Shown here one piece after another: positions 1 to 11,400 of a stretch of DNA of 64,000 nucleotides. Numbering within the stretch: position 1 is the stretch's first letter; the number at the start of each line of letters is the position of its first letter. This DNA is from Eonycteris spelaea (lineage: Eukaryota > Chordata > Mammalia > Chiroptera > Pteropodidae). The notes under the pieces are model-generated. The model was not told where the DNA came from. It ran no database searches and was given only the letters and a program-made list of their open reading frames with translations. The translations under genes and the position numbers were made by a program. The stretch spans positions 23,569,501 to 23,633,500 of the forward strand of contig PUFA01000003.1 in NCBI GenBank assembly GCA_003508835.1, read 5' to 3'.

Positions 1-196
1 CACAAGTCAAATACATCTCCTGAATCTCAACTATCAAGGCGGAATTCTAAACAAAGCCGGTGGCCTCTATTTGCTCAAATTTGAATAGATTCTTATATTT
101 GAAAGAGGGAGAAGTAAGTACATCTTTTATGCCTTTGACATTCCCGTAGTTTTAAATATACCATTAAGTCCTCCTGTAGTCCTATCTGCAAGGCGA

Positions 197-226
197 GTTT
201 GTTGTTGTTGTTGTTGTTGCTGTTGT
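197..226 (+). repeat. (GTT)n microsatellite
   Basis: About eight GTT/TTG units with one C interruption, in CCDC68 intronic DNA. It could be the decayed tail of a retroposon. Confidence 0.8.
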
Positions 227-479
227 TTTAATCTAAGTTATAGACATAAATGCATTTGGGTTACAATGCATTACCACTAATGTAATCAGACCTCATAGTT
301 ACAATACATAATAGTCGATGTTCAATGATGCTTCGTTGTAATCACCCTTTAAATAATTTCCAATTGCAGAGGTCAGAACTGAGCGTTACTGCCAGTGTCA
401 ACGTTATGTAAACTCTAGTTCACTGCAAATACACTTAGAGTATAACATAAATCTCAGCTGGAATCAAGGACATGTGGAA

Positions 480-630
480 GTGAAAGGACATTTAAAGCCA
501 TCTAACTCAACTACCTCAGTTTCCCAGATATGAGAACTGAGGGACAGAGCCCAATTTTCATAGCAAGTGAGGGGAGAGCTCAGGATACAAGCTCTTGGTT
601 GTTCATCCTGTGCTCTTTCTGACCTTACCA
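480..630 (-). repeat. MIR-like SINE fragment
   Basis: It contains the reverse-orientation MIR core pattern: CCTCAGTTTCCCAGATATGAGAACTGAGG followed by a decayed form of the GGTCACACAGCTAG region and a GTGCTCTTTC-type end. Highly diverged. Confidence 0.45.
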
Positions 631-689
631 ATTATTTCAAGACAAACTGAGAAATTACTATACAATTAAACATACCCTACAACTATAAT

Positions 690-915
690 CACAACTTTTA
701 TTTATTAAGCATCTATTATGTGCCAGGTAATCTTTTAGATGTTTTCTGCACAGTCCTTTGTCAGAACACTAGAAGATGCTATGTCCGTTATACAGACAAG
801 GAAATTGAAGATGAGAGCTTAACAAGCCCAAAGTTATACCTAAAATAACTGCCAGAACCAGGATTAGAATCCAAGTTTGTTTATCAACAACGCCTATATC
901 CTTACCAGAACAGAT
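690..915 (-). repeat. MIR SINE
   Basis: TTTATTAAGCATCTATTATG TGCCAGG is the minus-strand MIR start. It is followed by the diverged ACAGACAAGGAAATTGAAG and AACCAGGATTAGAATCC segments in the expected order. Nearly full length. Confidence 0.75.
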
Positions 916-1149
916 GGCCTATATTAATAGAAACAAAAAATTTAAAAATTTTAGCGCTCATAAATAATATAGTCACCATAATTCTGTCAAGGTTTTTTCT
1001 GTTCCAGACCCTAATGCATCCTTTCTCACTCTTCATATATAGTGTAGGCACTATTTTCTTTTTTTAATTTGTTAAGGGCTGTTTGACAGAAAGGCTCTTG
1101 TAGAGGTAGATGATGGCAGTGGTAGATAACTACAAAGGTCACAGATCGG

Positions 1150-1305
1150 TGCCTCTCAGGCTCTAAAGTGCATATGAATCACTTGGTTATAGACCTAGTT
1201 AAGATGCAGATTCTGATTCAGGATGGGACTCTAGTTGCTGCATTTCTAACAAGCTCTCTGAGGATGCTGACACTGCTGAGCCTGCAGACCGTACTCTGAG
1301 AGTAG
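1150..1305 (+). mobile_element. MER5A-like hAT MITE
   Basis: The order GTGCATATGAATCAC, GATTCTGATTCAGGA, GCATTTCTAACAAG and GATGCTGACACTGCTG matches the MER5A nonautonomous hAT-Charlie element, with heavy divergence. Confidence 0.65.
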
Positions 1306-1308
1306 CGG

Positions 1309-1819
1309 TGTGACGGAGTGAAATGCTCAGCCTCTCCGACTTCACGTCGTTCAAGTCTACTTCATTCCCATGTCCATCAGGTTAATAGCTTCTTCCATAC
1401 AGACATGCTAATCATTAGAGGAATTTTGCTTGCAGCTTGAGTTTTACAAAAACAGCTCCTTACCAGAAGGTGCCTCTCCAGAGGAGATGAGGAAAGTATA
1501 TACAAAAATGATTGTTTATCAAAGATTTGCAGGAACCTCGTGACTGGACTCATATCAACTAGAGTCAACAGACTGAGAACAAAGAATTTTCACAATTTTC
1601 CTCCGACCCCTGCTGGTGCCCAGATGTCTGTGATCATCAATCATCTCTTGCCCCTCCCATATGCCTTTCCCTTGACATAAAAAAAGCCTAAACTATATTT
1701 TCTGAAGATAAATTTGAGGTATCCATTTTCTTGGTTGTTGCCTGCTCAATCAATAAACTTTTCCCTACTCCAAACTCTGATGTTTTGAGTTTTGACCTTT
1801 TGAAGCCCCGGGCATAACA
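1309..1819 (+). repeat. Possible solitary LTR
   Basis: The segment runs from a TG start to a CA end (TGTGACGG ... GGCATAACA) over about 510 bp. Near its end it has a TGCTCAATCAATAAAC polyadenylation-type block, then a GT-rich stretch (GATGTTTTGAGTTTTGACC), as in endogenous retroviral LTRs. I see no internal retroviral sequence beside it and no clear target duplication. Family not recognised. Confidence 0.4.
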
Positions 1820-2034
1820 GACTTTGCTTCTGTGACGGCAGAGCCCTAAATCATTATGGCTAAATTCCTTCAGAAATCTCACCCAGTTACGAGAGGTGGA
1901 AGGGATGATATTTTGATGCTTGGTTTATCTGCAAACCTTCTGTGCTTTGAGATGGCCAAGCAGACACACTGGCAACACAATTCATCTCCATTCCTAAGAA
2001 GCTGCTCCTATCAAGATTCCCAAACCTCCCCATT

Positions 2035-2515
2035 GTTTTAGCCAATGGTCAATGTTCAGTCCTTGATTTATTTGACCTGTGGACACCATTTGACAAAGTG
2101 GTCCCTCCCCCCTCTTTCTGAAACCCTTCTTACTTATCTTTAGTGGCTACATTTTCTCTTATTTTTCCTCCTAATCCTTGAGTCTCTCTTCACAGTCTCT
2201 TATGATTGTTTTTCTTCTTCTTCCCATCTAAATGTTGGAAATCTCAGGACTTGACACTTAGATTTTCTCCCATTTCTACCCACACTCATATGCTTGGTGA
2301 TCTCTAGATTCAAAATGTGAAGAACCATCCTTACTCCCCAAATCTCTGTTGCCTAGACTTTCCACCCCAGATCTCTACCCTCAAGTCCAGAATCAGCTAT
2401 CGAGCCACCCACTAGAAAGCTTCACCTGGAGTTCTAATAGGCAACTCAACATAACCAAAAGTGAATTTTTAATCTTTCTCATCATTCACAAACATTAACC
2501 TTTTTTCTAGTTTCA
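2035..2515 (+). mobile_element. L2 LINE fragment (ORF2 region)
   Basis: It follows the L2 reverse-transcriptase-region consensus in order: ATTTGACAAAGTGGTCCC, TAAATGTTGGAAATCTCAGG, ATATGCTTGGTGATCTC, CAGATCTCTACCCTCAAGTC and CTAATAGGCAACTCAAC. Old and frame-broken. Confidence 0.7.
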
Positions 2516-2904
2516 GAACACTTAATTTAATAATTGGAACTCGTTGTGTCAGTTTGCAGGGCCGGGGATGATAAAGGAGGCCATGTTTCTGTATCATATC
2601 CTATGCCTGGCGTTCCTTGTGGCCATACTACTTGACGAGGAGCACTTGGCTCAGATGAGGTTTAACCTGGCATAATCCAGACAACGCTAAGTGCAGATTG
2701 CCTAACTTTAAGAATATAAAACTGGTTGCAGGGAAGGCGGTGCTTTTAAGCTTATTGGTTGTCTAATCATTTGGCCTAATGGCTTCAACAGTGTGTTCCC
2801 TGGTGTGGCCCAGGTGAACCTGAAATCTTGTACCTTTGTCTGTCATTGGAAATGTTGCTGCCATGAATCTTGGCTGGGCGACATCTCCCCTTATACTTTA
2901 GAGC

Positions 2905-3126
2905 AGGGATCCCCAACCCCCAGTCTGCTGACTGGTACTGGTCCATGGCCTGTTAGGGACCCGGGCACACAGCAGGAGGTCAGCAGCAGGCCAGCGAACA
3001 ACACCTGTATTGGCAGCCGCTCTCCAGCACTAGCATCACCACCTCAGCTCCACTTCAGATCATCAGGCCTTAGATTCTTATAGGAGCACCAGTCCCTGGT
3101 ACCAAAAAGCTGGGGACCACTGCTTT
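2905..3126 (+). mobile_element. MER1-type hAT-Charlie MITE
   Basis: Terminal inverted repeats are visible: CAGGGATCCCCAACCCC at the left and AGCTGGGGACCACTG at the right. The inner sequence GGTACTGGTCCATGGCC TGTTAGG and the AGATTCTTATAGGAGC block match MER1A/B. The central part is deleted relative to full length. Confidence 0.8.
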
Positions 3127-3373
3127 AGGTAATTAAGCCCAGTTTAAAATATTCAAGTAGGCTTTGGCCATTCCAATCTGATTCTACTAATGACATCTGT
3201 GGTTAAATATTTCATACATATGCCCATTAACATCTTTAGATAATGACAAAATAACACTCATTGTTCAAAACTTCAAAAAATAATTTAATAATTATCCAGA
3301 AAAGTCTATATGGCTTTATGTTTATTTACTGAAGGATATTTACTGAAGTAGTACATTTTGATAAATTCATTAC

Positions 3374-3460
3374 CTTTGCATCAGATTTGTACTTTGTACT
3401 ATTATGTCCTGTTTCATCTTTAAACATTTGATTTCGGATCTTTTCCAGAGTAGTTCGAAT
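3374..3460 (-). CDS. CCDC68: CCDC68 second coding exon (29 codons)
   Basis: This minus-strand exon is bounded by a TTCTAG acceptor and a CAAAG|GTAATG donor and is open in phase 0 at both ends. It encodes 29 residues beginning IRTTLEKIRNQMFKDE and ending KYKSDAK. I recognise this as the segment that follows the N-terminus of coiled-coil domain-containing protein 68, a protein known as a component of the subdistal appendages of the mother centriole, where microtubules are anchored. The heptad-like spacing of Ile, Leu, Ile and Met fits the start of a coiled coil. The exon lies 1.1 kb downstream, in gene direction, of the start-codon exon. The next exons, carrying the main coiled coil, are not in the window. 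Some residues differ from the human protein as I remember it (for example T/N and I/T), as expected for an ortholog. Confidence 0.9.
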
Positions 3461-3699
3461 CTAGAAGGAAAAGAATAGTTTATTTTTTTCAAAGGGTTTT
3501 AACGCCAAATACTTTTTTTTTCTCTATACCAGCGGCAGTGTACCTGATTTATCTAGAAAGTAGCATATATGTACACTAATCTCAGATAGCATCAGATTAA
3601 CTTGCATTTAGGCTAACTTTATTTAGATTGCAGAAAATGAACATTTGGTCTTTATACCGCTTGCTCAGTCAAACCTAAAATATAAATGAATATTATACT

Positions 3700-3925
3700 A
3701 CAAAATAATTACTATTTAGTAATTAGTATTTAATTCTATCCAGTTCTATTTTTTTATATAGTAATTTAGTACTAATTTACTATTTAGTAATTACTATAAA
3801 ACAATTACTATTTAGTAATCGCTACAAAATAATTACTATCTAGTAATTAGTACAAAATAATTACTATCTAGAAATTACTAGAGAACAATGACTATTTAGT
3901 AAATACTACAGAATAATTGCTAAGT
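3700..3925 (+). repeat. 28-bp AT-rich minisatellite with palindromic units
   Basis: Seven to eight diverged copies of a 28-bp unit of the form ACAAAATAATTACTATTTAG + TAATTAGT, one of them strongly decayed. Each unit holds an inverted repeat, AATTACTA-TT/TC-TAGTAATT, so the array can fold into a series of hairpins. It lies in the CCDC68 intron between the two coding exons. Confidence 0.85.
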
Positions 3926-4576
3926 GGAGATCATACAAATTTATGCATGAAATAAAAGCCCACGTCTAGGTGACCTATAGAATTGCAAGACACTCAAAAC
4001 GAACTAATAGATCTAAATGTTACAAACTACCTATGTCCAAATTTTTTCATCTCTTCCAAGAAACTGTTCATACGAATATGTTTTGTCAGGCATTATCATT
4101 GGATTCTCACAAGAGTTCACATTTTTAATGAAGAAACATGCCTACACGTAGTCATTGGCGATAGCGACACCGAACAGTGAGAGGGAACAAGGGAAGGAGA
4201 GACAGAAATTCAGCAGGAAATGTAAAGTCTACTGAGGAACACAGAACTGAGCCTCATGAAACAACTGAAAAACGATATGAAACAGTATAGGAAGTGCAGT
4301 GGTGAGTAGTGTGAGACAAATGAGATGCCGATAGGAGTTTCAAGCCCTCCTGGCCCGTTCTTCAATTTTACTCCAAGTGTAGAAACAGAGGTTCATACCC
4401 TCAAGAGGAAATGCTAAACCCGTGTTTAAATGTCAGCGACCGAGATTATCCTCTCCCTAACGAGGCTTGTTCATCCTCTCATGTTTTCCAGAGGTAAAAA
4501 CAAAGCCCACCAATCCCTATCGGACTTTATTTTAAAAAATCGTATCCGGCAAACGTGATGTCTGGCGCCCACGTAC

Positions 4577-4705
4577 CATTTTCACATACTCGGTTTCTTC
4601 AATAATGTGAGCTGATGCGGACTCATAGGAGGCAGGATGATCTTCTGTCTTACCCCTTGGGGGAACCTCTGTGGTCACTGTCACCGTCGTCATTCTGAAC
4701 TCTGG
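4577..4705 (-). CDS. CCDC68: CCDC68 start-codon exon (39 codons plus 12 nt of 5' UTR)
   Basis: The minus-strand exon has a TTTTCCCAAAG acceptor and an AAAATG|GTACGT donor. The start codon lies at 4693-4691, only 12 nt after the acceptor, so the rest of the 5' UTR must sit in an upstream exon. The 39 codons begin MTTVTVTTEVPPRGK and end IIEETEYVKM, matching my memory of the CCDC68 N-terminus (Thr/Val run, acidic middle, IIEETEYVK). The exon ends at a codon boundary and joins the 3374-3460 exon as EYVKM-IRTTLEK. The last residue is Met where I remember Lys in human; it is the codon touching the donor, so the donor reads ATG|GT rather than AAG|GT. The coding part is 4577-4693. No frameshift or stop is seen. 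Confidence 0.92.
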
Positions 4706-5037
4706 CTTTGGGAAAACAAATCAGTTAGACAAAACTACTTCTTTGACGATATAATTATATGGTTTGCAACCTGAAAGAAGCTCTGTGTTAGCACTGTAAT
4801 CAAATGCCGCATGGTAGAAAATCTTTTAAATTATGGATATCTATAAATACCCATCAATCCAGGAATTAATTTATATAAAAACAACACTAGCTGAAACGAT
4901 CTTAAAAATTATCTGAGTAGGAAATGTGCAAAATCTTTCTTTTTATGCCACATTATATTAGACTGTAAAACCTCAAAAGTAGGTAAGTACTTAGTAAATG
5001 TCTGTGAAACTAAAACAATTATAACAAAAATCATATG

Positions 5038-5095
5038 TCTATATACATATATCACTTATATACATATATATATACACATGTATATCACTTTATAC
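5038..5095. repeat. TA/CATA-rich low-complexity tract
   Basis: Alternating TATATACATATATCACTTA and related motifs with two near copies of TATATCACTT. Simple-sequence DNA. Confidence 0.6.
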
Positions 5096-5899
5096 TTAAC
5101 ACAGATCTTTAATATACTGCATTTTATTTAACTCTATAATCTATAAAGGCCATTTACCAAAATTTGTAATAGTAAAAGATTGGAGAAAAAAAGTTAACTG
5201 GTGCATAAACTACCTACTGCTATGGACTCTTCTTGGATGTATTATTCAATGAATAATACATTGCACAGTACAGACAAGGACATATCTAATTATAATTTCT
5301 CTAAGAAGGGAGGGAGGGATGAAAAGGGACAATCAGTAATTTATAGTTTTAACATTGAACAATGTAATTATTTTACCTATAAAATCCTCCAAAATAAGGA
5401 ACAAATATCTGTATATCAAGTTGATGGCATATTCACATAAATTATTTGAAATGACTTTAAAATACGTATCAGGGACTACTAACCCAGGTGTGCTATCTTT
5501 CAAGAACAAAAAGAATAGCAAAACAATCTTAAACTACACTTACTAATACTGTGTTAGTGGAAATGTTGCTATTGCTCTTTTGAAAAGGTTATAAGTGTGT
5601 TAGCACACTTGCACCTGCACTCACCCACAAGAAAGCATGCTAATCAAGAGGTCATCGTCTTAACATCATTAATAACCAAGATTTTTAGCATAAAAGAAAA
5701 TATTCAAATTAGAAACAAAAATGTTACATAAAAACCTTATAACCTGAACTAAAATTATGAATATAAATAATGATTTGCTTTCCTTAAAATGTATATTCTA
5801 GATCCATCCATTGAAAAATAGCGAATAATACTCCTAGTGTCCAGGCTGTGGTCTCATCATACCATTTTCACTAAAAAGAAACCAGGGCTTCTTGAATGA

Positions 5900-7175
5900 T
5901 TCAGGTCTGGGGCAAGAAACATAGAAGGTGAGCCTGAGATATCTTGTCATACCAGAAATCGAAAAAGTAATCAAATGCTACTTGAATACAAGACACAAAA
6001 ACAACCTGAAGAAGAATGACTGCAAGAGACTGAAACATATCAAAAAATTTTAAATTATGATGCCAGGAGAAAAACCACCACCATCACCACCAAGTCTCAT
6101 CCTCCAACTCAGTAGACACAGGCCACCATTATACCAAAAATTAGCCCAAAAGGGGGGTGAGGGGGACACCAACCAGCACTTACCTTACCTTTACTGTATG
6201 AACTATATCTCATAGTGACCAAACAGATAAGAAAGGACAACTTTTTTAAAAAAAGAATTCCTGATAATATATCCAAAGGGGTTAATAGAATTAGAAAACC
6301 CACATTTTGCAAATGCTTGTGAAATAGTGGATCCAAGCAACAGTTCATCAACCGATGCTAAAAACGTTAGGTGAGAGGTTGATGAAGAATGCATCAACCT
6401 GAAGGATTTCATGAACTGATCTTAACATAAGTAAAAAAGAGACAACCAGACATTTTGCCCTCTAGATGTGGTGTGATCTCAAGTAGAAAGAAAGCATCAC
6501 CTATGAAGCACAATTTTTTTAAAAAGTGAGCCTGAGTCTACCAATGCCTCTATATCGGACAGCAGTAAATATCTGTGAACAGAAAGATAATGAATAACTC
6601 TACAAGGGTGAAGGTTACAATTAGTCAGATCCAGATTACATGAAATTTTACAGGACAGATAACTAGTTTCTTCCATAAATTAATTATATGAAGAAAATTA
6701 GGGAGAATAAAAACGGCCATAAATTAAGAGTCTTAAGAGACATATGACCTCATGCAACATATGAATCTTTTTTGTCTCCTGATTCAAATAAACCAACTAT
6801 ATAAGCCCCGCCCCTTTTTTGTTTTGTTTTGAGACAGCTGGGGAAATTTTAAGACTGTCTGGATAAGAGATGATATTAAAGAATCACTGTAATTTTGCTA
6901 GATGTGATAATAAAATTGACAGTCCTTAAATAAAGATCTTATCTGTTAGTCATGCATACTGAAGCATTTGCAAGTGAAATAATATTATACTTGAAATTGC
7001 TTGAAAATACTCCAATAGAGAGAAAAAATGGGGTGAGGTAAAGATGAAAGAAGTTTAGGCGAAATGCAGGGGATTGGTAATTGAGCAAGGGCACATGGGG
7101 TTCGTCACACTCCTCTATTTATTTTGTTTCTGTGTGCAATTTCCATAATAAATAGTAAAAAACTAAAAAATAAAA
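5900..7175 (+). mobile_element. Old L1/HAL1-like fragment
   Basis: The right end, GGGCACATGGGGTTCGTCA ... CAATTTCCATAATAAATAG followed by an A-rich tail, resembles the 3' end of old L1M/HAL1-type elements. The left part is A-rich with no intact reading frame. The left boundary is a guess, and the body may contain other insertions. Confidence 0.4.
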
Positions 7176-7184
7176 TAAAAAGCC

Positions 7185-7350
7185 TTTTAAGGGAGGATTA
7201 TTAATCTCATTTTACTGATAAAGAAGTCAAGATTCCTTAGGGGATGTTAACTTACTCAAGATCACAGTAAAACTAAAAGAGCTGAAAATAAAACCTTTAC
7301 CTTTTGGACACCAAGTTAAAGAGTGTTTCCATCACATTAAGGCTTGTTTC
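7185..7350 (-). repeat. MIR SINE fragment
   Basis: CTCATTTTACTGATAAAGAA followed by TTACTCAAGATCACAG and AAACCTTTACC gives the reverse MIR order. Confidence 0.6.
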
Positions 7351-7904
7351 ACTAGCGAGAAATATATATATATATATATTTAAAATTTAGCAATGGCTTA
7401 TACTGTTAAAGCACACAAAGAATTTTCGTATTTACTAGCATCACTTTAAAACTTCTGGGGATAACACAGAGTTCCACATTTATCCTTTAATCTTTGATGA
7501 AACTGACAGAGTATGCCAAGAATTTTCCATTTTATTGTAAATCCTCTTAGACAGCCACTGGGGCTTCTATCTGTTTCGGCTGAAGTTGATTTGACAGCTG
7601 AAAATCTTCTGCAAGTTTGCTTTTGCAGAGTGTGAGTGGAGGTAATTCTGTTTCTAGGTCCTCTGAAGTCTATTTGGAAGTAAGTTCTTGGTGCAAAATA
7701 ACATTTAAATGCTCAAAGCAAAAGAAACACCCACAGAGGCAATCACCGATGTGCTTAGGAACCAGAAGGCTGGGGGTGGGAGGTCAGGCTAGAGCGGTGA
7801 CCAGAAAACCACTGCCCAGGAGCCCAAGTCAAAAGAAGAGTGACATTTTGTGACACATAAAAACTATATGAAGTTCATGTTTAATGTCCACAAATAAAGT
7901 TTTA

Positions 7905-8053
7905 CTCTAACCACAGCCATTTATTTACATGGTGCTTTGGCACTGCCACAGCAGAGTTGAGTAGCCGCGACACAGCACAAAACATGGCAAACAAGGTCTA
8001 AAATATTTACCATCTGGTCCTTTTCAGAAAAAGTTTGCTGACCCCTGGGTTAG
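7905..8053 (-). mobile_element. MER20-type hAT-Charlie MITE
   Basis: It ends in AAAAAGTTTGCTGACCCCTG, the terminal repeat of the family. Further in are CTAAAATATTTACCATCTGG and the AATAAAGTTTTACT block. Moderately diverged and internally shortened. Confidence 0.75.
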
Positions 8054-8439
8054 GGTACAGCAGAGGGTTGGGGCAAAACCGATGGGAAAACACAGGCAAG
8101 CAAGAAATCAAATTGATCTGGGTTATTTTTTGTTCTCCAGTCAACCTCCCTTGAGCTATAGTCTCATTTTATTGATTTACATTCGTTTTTCTTCTTAGTA
8201 TGTTGTACTCTGTGTACACTAACAAATGATAAGAAGCATTTCATCACAGGAAGTAGTCACTCCATAGAATGGATCCCACTGCATTCTGCGTTCTTACAGT
8301 CTTCCATAATTTGAAAATAGTGTTGGCCTCACGTTATTTATCTGATAATATATTCTCTTATGTGCTATTCATTCTTAATATCTGCTATTTAATCACTGCT
8401 CCTTAATCACTGTTATTTCTCAAAATAGCCTTCTCCTCC

Positions 8440-8620
8440 ACTCACCAGTTGGGGCATCTTAAACAAATTCCATAAAATCTTAGCCTCAACTTACATATCT
8501 GTAAAATAGGAGTAATAGCACCTAGAGTTGTAAAAATGAGAGTTTTTTAAATGCTTGGTTGCAGAAGGCTCTCAATGGACAGGAACTGTTAATATTGCTG
8601 TTTCTATTATTTTATATTAT
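8440..8620 (+). repeat. MIR SINE
   Basis: Diverged MIR core: CCTCAACTTACATATCTGTA + AAATAGGAGTAATAGCACC followed by the GTTGTAAAAATGAGAG segment. Confidence 0.65.
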
Positions 8621-8999
8621 TAATAACCACAGATGATAAGCAGCCCATAACAGAGTTCATGCTTAGCTTGTTGCAAAGTTATCCAACTCTATTCATATAA
8701 AATCAAATTTCATTTCCCTCTTTGGTTCAAAAAACTTTTACAATCACAGTCCTCAATTTGTATAAAGAAACCCAAGGGGAACTTAAGCCAGCAAAGTCCA
8801 AATCGCCATATGGCATTACCATCCTGGGGAAAATCCATCTTAGCATTTTATTTCTGCCAGAAGTAGATTAGGCAGATAAAATTTTCAAAATAAAATGCAA
8901 TCAGTTAATTAAAGTGAGAAAAGAATTTTATTTATTTTACGCCTGAGTGGATTGAAGATAGCTTACGAGTGGCATTGCTCCAAGAGGTGTTATTTCCTA

Positions 9000-9150
9000 G
9001 ATCAGGGCTTTGCAAACAGGGCCCCCCGGGGGAGGGGAGGTGCTGAGCTTCAGAACTTGAACCAAAGCAGCTCTGCTTTGTTCAGTCACACACTGAACTT
9101 TTCCATGAGACTCTGTGAAGTCAGTGTTCTACAAATAAAAAGTTTGCCGC
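9000..9150. repeat. Possible hAT-type fragment
   Basis: The block starts GGGCTTTGCAAACAGGGCC and ends ACAAATAAAAAGTTTGCCG, weakly like hAT MITE ends. It also contains a perfect AAAGCAG-CT-CTGCTTT inverted repeat near 9063. Not assigned to a family. Confidence 0.25.
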
Positions 9151-9154
9151 TAGA

Positions 9155-9385
9155 CACTATACTACCTAGACTCATGGCCTGACTCTGCCTCTCAGTAGCT
9201 GTGTGACCTTGGTGAAGTTCCTTAACCTCTCTGTGCCTCAGTTTCCACATCAGTAAAATTCCAAAAATATTAGTATTCATTATTGATAATTAATAAATAA
9301 TAAACCACATGGAATTGTGAGTTAACATTTGTCAAGCACTTATAACAGTGCCTTACACATAATAAATGTTTTGTACATGTTTGTC
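9155..9385 (+). repeat. MIR SINE, well preserved
   Basis: AGCTGTGTGACCTTGGTGAA then CTTAACCTCTCTGTGCCTCA and GTTTCCACATCAGTAAAAT are classic MIR core sequence. The tail reads AGTGCCTTACACATAATAAA. Confidence 0.85.
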
Positions 9386-9767
9386 AAGTGAGTAAATAAA
9401 ATATGAAACCGTTCTCCACAATTATTGCTAACAAAGAGTCTGAGGGATAGAGAAGAATTGCGTAATGTTTTAACCAGTCTGCAGATCGACCTGGGCTATA
9501 AAAGAAAACGTGCTTTGGAGAATCCTAAGACTAGCAAATCCACGGTACTGGGTTTTTTGAGAATGGATCAATAATTTGTCAACATCCAAATGATTACGCT
9601 AACATCTAATGAATAGTTTCCAATTTACAAAGCAATTCCTACACATTGTAGTAAACCAACGCATCACTGGGCACCCAGAATAACGTAACTAAACTTACTC
9701 CTCTGTTTAATGACAGAAGAATGGCTTAACCATTATACAATAAACACATAAAAGGCATGTTGTGAAT

Positions 9768-10165
9768 TGAATGATGTCCTCCCTCCCATTCATATGTTGA
9801 AGTCCTAACACCCAGGACCTCAGAACGGACTTAGGAAACTGGGGCACTACAGAATAGTTACGTTTATGACTGGTATCTTTATAAAAAGAGGAAATTTGGA
9901 CACAGGCATGCACAAGGGGAGAATACCTTATAACATAGAAGGCTGTGATCAGTGAAGCATCTACAAACCAAGGAACCCCAGAGATTGCCAGAAAATCTTC
10001 AAAAGCTGAAACATAAGAAGCATGAAATAGATTCTCCCTCAAAGCCCTCAGAAAGAACCAACCCTGCCAACATCTTGATCTTGAACTTCCAGCCTCCAAG
10101 ACTGTATGACTTAAGCCACTCTGAGGTCCTTCGTTGGAGGACAGGCATTGTTATATTCTAGAGAG
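9768..10165 (+). repeat. MLT1-type ERVL-MaLR LTR
   Basis: The order is GTTGTGAATTGAATGATGTC, TCATATGTTGAAGTCCTAAC, ACTGGTATCTTTATAAAAAG, AACCAACCCTGCCAACATC, TTGAACTTCCAGCCTCCAAG and GACTTAAGCCACTC. This follows the MLT1 LTR consensus nearly end to end. The open frames it contains are repeat-derived. Confidence 0.8.
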
Positions 10166-10189
10166 TCTAACAGAGGTGTTTCCTTCCTT

Positions 10190-10610
10190 TATTTAACCCT
10201 CGATTTATACGTTCAGACATTACACATTTATTAAAGACAGCTTTGTTAGGAGCTGTGGCCACAGGAGCGAGCCAGAGACTCCGCCTTCGTGGGACATTCA
10301 GCACAGAGGGGGAGATAAACAAAACAATAAATATACAGGGAACCGAAGGAGAGGTGCTGACGTGTGCCTTAAAGACAAGCAGAGCAGGGTACCCGAATAA
10401 AAGGAGGTATTGTGTGGTAAGGGAAGCCGATCTAAAGAGGTGGCATTTAAGCAAAAGATGTGCATTAAAAGAGGTGAGGCCATGTGGCCTTTTGAGAGAA
10501 GAGGGCTCCGGGCAAAGGGGAGAGCCGGAGGAGTGGCTGGGATTTGCTTAGTGTTCTAAGAACAACAAGGAATGCAGGGCAGGCTACCATTTTTTTTTTC
10601 TTTTTCTATT
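10190..10610 (-). mobile_element. L2 LINE 3' end, reverse
   Basis: Reverse-orientation L2 signatures: ACATTTATTAAAGACAGC, GGAGATAAACAAAACAATAA, AGAGGTGGCATTTAAGC and GAGGGCTCCGGGCAAAGGG. The overlapping 95- and 102-codon open frames here lie inside this repeat. Confidence 0.6.
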
Positions 10611-10679
10611 AATGCAGCAGGATGTTTTGTTTGTTTATTTGTTTTAATAGCCCAAAACTTAAGATGTCTGACTTGCTAA

Positions 10680-11400
10680 AAAGCTACATCCTTAGGCATT
10701 AACACAGGTCTCACCCCGCTGATAGTGTCCCTCAGGGCTGAAGGAAAGGCAGGGTACAGCAAAGCCTGGGACACTGTAAAGTGCCATAAGGCACATGCAA
10801 CTGATGCCAGGTCAACTCCCAGAAGGGGTCGTAAAGCCCAGTTGACCACACAGTGGTGTTCTCAACTCCTTCTGTGGGTGCCAACTACACAGCACCATGG
10901 AGGGTGCTTGCCAGAGTGTGGCCATCCAGCATTTGGATCCCTTGACGACATGCAGAATCACCACCTGTGTGAGCCTTTGCAGGACAGGTCCCTTACCTCT
11001 TCTTTCTCCCCTCCTGGGCTGGGCACAGGCACAACACAAACTGCGAACCAAGTGCCCCTACGTGGAAACGCCAGTAGGGATCAGCTTTCAGGCTTGTCGA
11101 AGCTGGGCAGGGAAAACTCCGTTATTATTCTGGGAAGGGAGGACAGCACAGGGTGGTGCCTCGTGTCCAGCGCAAGAATGCCAGTGGAGGTATCCAGCCA
11201 CCAGTGGCCATGCCAGAAGGACTCCAGTCCTGCTCTCGCTACAGCCTGATCTTCACTGAGGTACCAGCACACTGGGCTCTCTCATTCCCAAACCGAGTTT
11301 TCCCATCCCTTCTGAATGCTGCTCCACCTTCTTCCAGTAATTTTTTTTTTTCTACTTAAGTTAGCCAGAGTCAATTACTCTGGTTTGCAACCCAGAGCCC
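10680..11400. other. GC-richer stretch with overlapping open frames, unassigned
   Basis: This stretch holds a 174-codon plus-strand frame (10725-11249), a second 120-codon plus frame overlapping it in another phase, and minus-strand frames. Overlap in several phases suggests base composition or a decayed element rather than a gene. The right end, TTAAGTTAGCCAGAGTCA ... GGTTTGCAACCCAGAGCCCT, resembles the end of an ancient LTR-type repeat. No protein family is recognised. Confidence 0.35.

Noticed and set aside
1..3373. Further CCDC68 coding exons
   Set aside because: I looked for the next coiled-coil exon on the minus strand and found no open, splice-bounded segment resembling it. It should lie left of the window.
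6785..6815. TATAAG beside CCCCGCCCC, a promoter-like pairing
   Set aside because: It sits in a decayed repeat-like region with no exon downstream and no CpG island.
9707..10551. Open frames of 95-130 codons on both strands
   Set aside because: They lie inside an MLT1-type LTR and a reverse L2 fragment.
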